Below are positions 60,585 to 64,000 of a stretch of DNA of 64,000 nucleotides, piece by piece. Below the pieces are notes generated by a model. That model saw only the letters and a program-made list of their open reading frames with translations. It had not been told where the DNA came from and did not search any database. Where the stretch lies: assembly GCF_006974125.1 (NCBI RefSeq), contig NZ_CP037858.1, forward strand, positions 744,001 to 808,000, given 5' to 3'. Within the stretch, counting starts at the first letter, position 1. Each line of letters begins with the position of its first letter. The stretch is from Stenotrophomonas maltophilia (GTDB taxonomy: Bacteria; Pseudomonadota; Gammaproteobacteria; Xanthomonadales; Xanthomonadaceae). The translations under genes and the position numbers were made by a program.

Positions 60585-61541
60585 TCATGCGTGGGCAAAG
60601 TCGTAGGCCAGCACGTCGGCGATGCGCGGCGTGCGGTTCATCGCCATCAGCAGGCGATCCACACCCACCGCAACGCCGGCGCAGGCCGGCATCGACGGCA
60701 ATGCGGCCAGCAACGCTTCGTCCAGTGCCGGCTGCACCTGGCCGCGCTCGTGGCGCCGCTGCTGGTCACGCTGGAAACGCGCGCGCTGTTCGCCGGCGTC
60801 GTTCAGTTCGTGATAGCCGTTGGCCAGTTCCACCGCGCCCAGGTACAGCTCGAAACGCTCGGCCAGTGGCGGCGTGCCGGGGCGGATGCGCGCCAGCGCG
60901 GCCTGGCTGGCGGGCCAATCGTGGACCACGGTCATCACCGCGTCATCGAAGTGCGGCTGGATGCGATGGGTCATCAACAGGTCCAGCCAGTCGTCACGGG
61001 TCAACCCGACCGGATCGATGTGCACCTCGCCCAGCGCGACCCGCAATGCAGCCTCATCGGCCTCGAACGGGTCCACACCCACGTACTGCCGGAAGAGCTC
61101 GCGGTAGCTCAGCACGCGCAGCGTCGCACTGCGTCCGACCAGCGCCAGCGCCTGGGCAACCAGCTCGGCGGTCTCCTGCACCAGGCGATGATGATCCCAG
61201 CCAACCCGGTACCACTCCAGCATGGTGAATTCCGGGTTGTGGCGGCCGCCCGCCTCGCCATTGCGGAACACCCGGCCCAGTTCGTAACAGTCACCCACAC
61301 CTGCCGCCAGCAGGCGCTTGAGCGGATACTCCGGCGAGGTGCGCAGCCAGCGGCGGCGTCCGCCGGCATCGACATGGCCGGTGAAATCGGTATGGAAGCT
61401 GTCGATGTTCGGCTCGGTGTTGCCGGCCACCGACAGGATCGGCGTTTCCACTTCCAGCACAGCGCGTTCGGCGAAGAAGCCCCGGACCAGCGCATTGAGC
61501 GCGGCGCGCTGCTGCAGCGCGCGCAGCAGGGCCTCGCTCAC
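60585..61541 (-). CDS. epmA: EF-P-lysine lysyltransferase
   Basis: The protein has 318 residues from the GTG at 61541, which overlaps the stop of the GNAT gene (GTGA). It is a class II lysyl-tRNA-synthetase-like enzyme without the anticodon-binding domain: RTSPEYPLKRLLAAG, ELGRVFRNGE, NPEFTMLEWY, ELANGYHELND, GVAVGVDRLLMAM. It attaches beta-lysine to elongation factor P so that ribosomes pass polyproline. EpmB, which makes beta-lysine, must be elsewhere. Confidence 0.96.
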   Translation of the reverse strand: MSEALLRALQQRAALNALVRGFFAERAVLEVETPILSVAGNTEPNIDSFHTDFTGHVDAGGRRRWLRTSPEYPLKRLLAAGVGDCYELGRVFRNGEAGGRHNPEFTMLEWYRVGWDHHRLVQETAELVAQALALVGRSATLRVLSYRELFRQYVGVDPFEADEAALRVALGEVHIDPVGLTRDDWLDLLMTHRIQPHFDDAVMTVVHDWPASQAALARIRPGTPPLAERFELYLGAVELANGYHELNDAGEQRARFQRDQQRRHERGQVQPALDEALLAALPSMPACAGVAVGVDRLLMAMNRTPRIADVLAYDFAHA

Positions 61542-62023
61542 AGGATGCCCTCCGGGCGTGGGTGGTCCAGCGGCAGGGTCAGCAGATCGCGAGTGTCGTC
61601 GATGTAACCGCTCGCCAGGTAGAGGCGACGGGCCAGTTCGTTGTGGTGGTTCACTTCCAGGCGCAGGCGGCTGACACCACGGCCACGCGCACGCTGTTCG
61701 CAGATCGCCAGCGCCTGCTTGCCGCGGCCACGACCGCGCGCACGGTGGGCCAGGTACAGCTCGTCCAGCAGCATGAAGTGGCCGCCCTGTTCCAGGCTGA
61801 AGCCCATCGCGATCACTGCGTAACCGACCACCTCGCCCGCCTCGTCCAGCCACAACAGCACTTCGCCGTTGCGTGGGTCGGCCAGCAGTGCATCCACGCC
61901 GCGACGCACGCGCGCGTCGTCGAAGTCGATCCTGTCTTCGGCGTAGAACTCGCGCATCAACGCGATCAGCAGCTCCTCGTCAGCACGGGTGGCCAGGCGG
62001 AAATCCAGCGGGGCGGTCTGCAT
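61538..62023 (-). CDS. GNAT-family acetyltransferase
   Basis: The protein has 161 residues from the ATG at 62023, after AAGGAA. It holds the GNAT core: a beta strand-loop GEVVGYAVIAM, then the acetyl-CoA loop HRARGRGRGKQAL (Q/RxxGxG/A), then RLRLEVNHHNELARRLYLASGY. The substrate is unknown. It is coupled to epmA by GTGA and follows ligA by 50 bp, so the three may be one operon. Confidence 0.9.
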   Translation of the reverse strand: MQTAPLDFRLATRADEELLIALMREFYAEDRIDFDDARVRRGVDALLADPRNGEVLLWLDEAGEVVGYAVIAMGFSLEQGGHFMLLDELYLAHRARGRGRGKQALAICEQRARGRGVSRLRLEVNHHNELARRLYLASGYIDDTRDLLTLPLDHPRPEGIL

Positions 62024-62073
62024 CGGTGTTCCTTCGTGTTTCATGCCGGGTGCGGGAGCACCCGACGGGGTCA

Positions 62074-64000
<1,927 letters not shown>

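Overview
The window looks like chromosomal DNA of Stenotrophomonas maltophilia or a very close relative in the Lysobacteraceae/Xanthomonadaceae. The evidence is high GC with GC-rich third codon positions, many intergenic palindromes led by GTAG (the SMAG type of REP element described in S. maltophilia), a GyrA carrying Gln at position 83, a Xanthomonadales-type T4SS killing effector, and a serC-pheA-aroA block without aspC/hisC. No search was run, so the species call is recognition plus inference. GC remarks are by eye.

Layout. Positions 1-2766 (minus) hold the 5' part of an RHS/YD-repeat protein broken by a one-base frameshift, next to a tRNA-Ser(UGA). From 3.4 to 9.7 kb come a DUF4241 protein, a divergent LysR/azoreductase pair, an SH3-like protein, serS and two short TonB-type proteins. 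From 9.9 to 13.6 kb is serC-pheA-aroA. From 13.8 to 16.9 kb are an FHA protein, two PHA-granule proteins and an Mrr-like endonuclease gene split by a frameshift. From 16.95 to 24.4 kb is a complete histidine utilisation locus: hutC and hutF diverge from hutI-hutH-hutG-hutU around a palindromic operator-like site. HutF plus HutG define the route through N-formylglutamate to glutamate and formate.

From 24.7 to 44.9 kb the content is mostly accessory: secreted or membrane unknowns, a serine hydrolase, a TonB-dependent receptor, a tandem pair of paralogous anchored proteins, TetR/thioesterase, a Tat-exported agmatine-deiminase-like enzyme, LysR, an SGNH hydrolase, a compact FAD-protein operon of unknown role, a DUF2268-like metallopeptidase and an S9 peptidase. 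Positions 45.3-47.4 kb encode a lipoprotein followed by a metallopeptidase-like protein with a C-terminal XVIPCD, which reads as an immunity/effector pair of the bacterial-killing type IV secretion system. A HipA-like kinase/DUF3037 pair follows.

From 48.6 to 64 kb are a second serine hydrolase, LysR with a divergent quinone oxidoreductase, a membrane PQQ dehydrogenase, gyrA, mtnA, a DUF3011 protein, epmA, a GNAT acetyltransferase and ligA, which runs off the window.

The strongest leads for new biology are the T4SS effector/immunity pair, the FAD-protein operon at 36.0-39.3 kb, the tandem paralogues at 30.3-32.0 kb, and a possible small RNA after the phasin gene.
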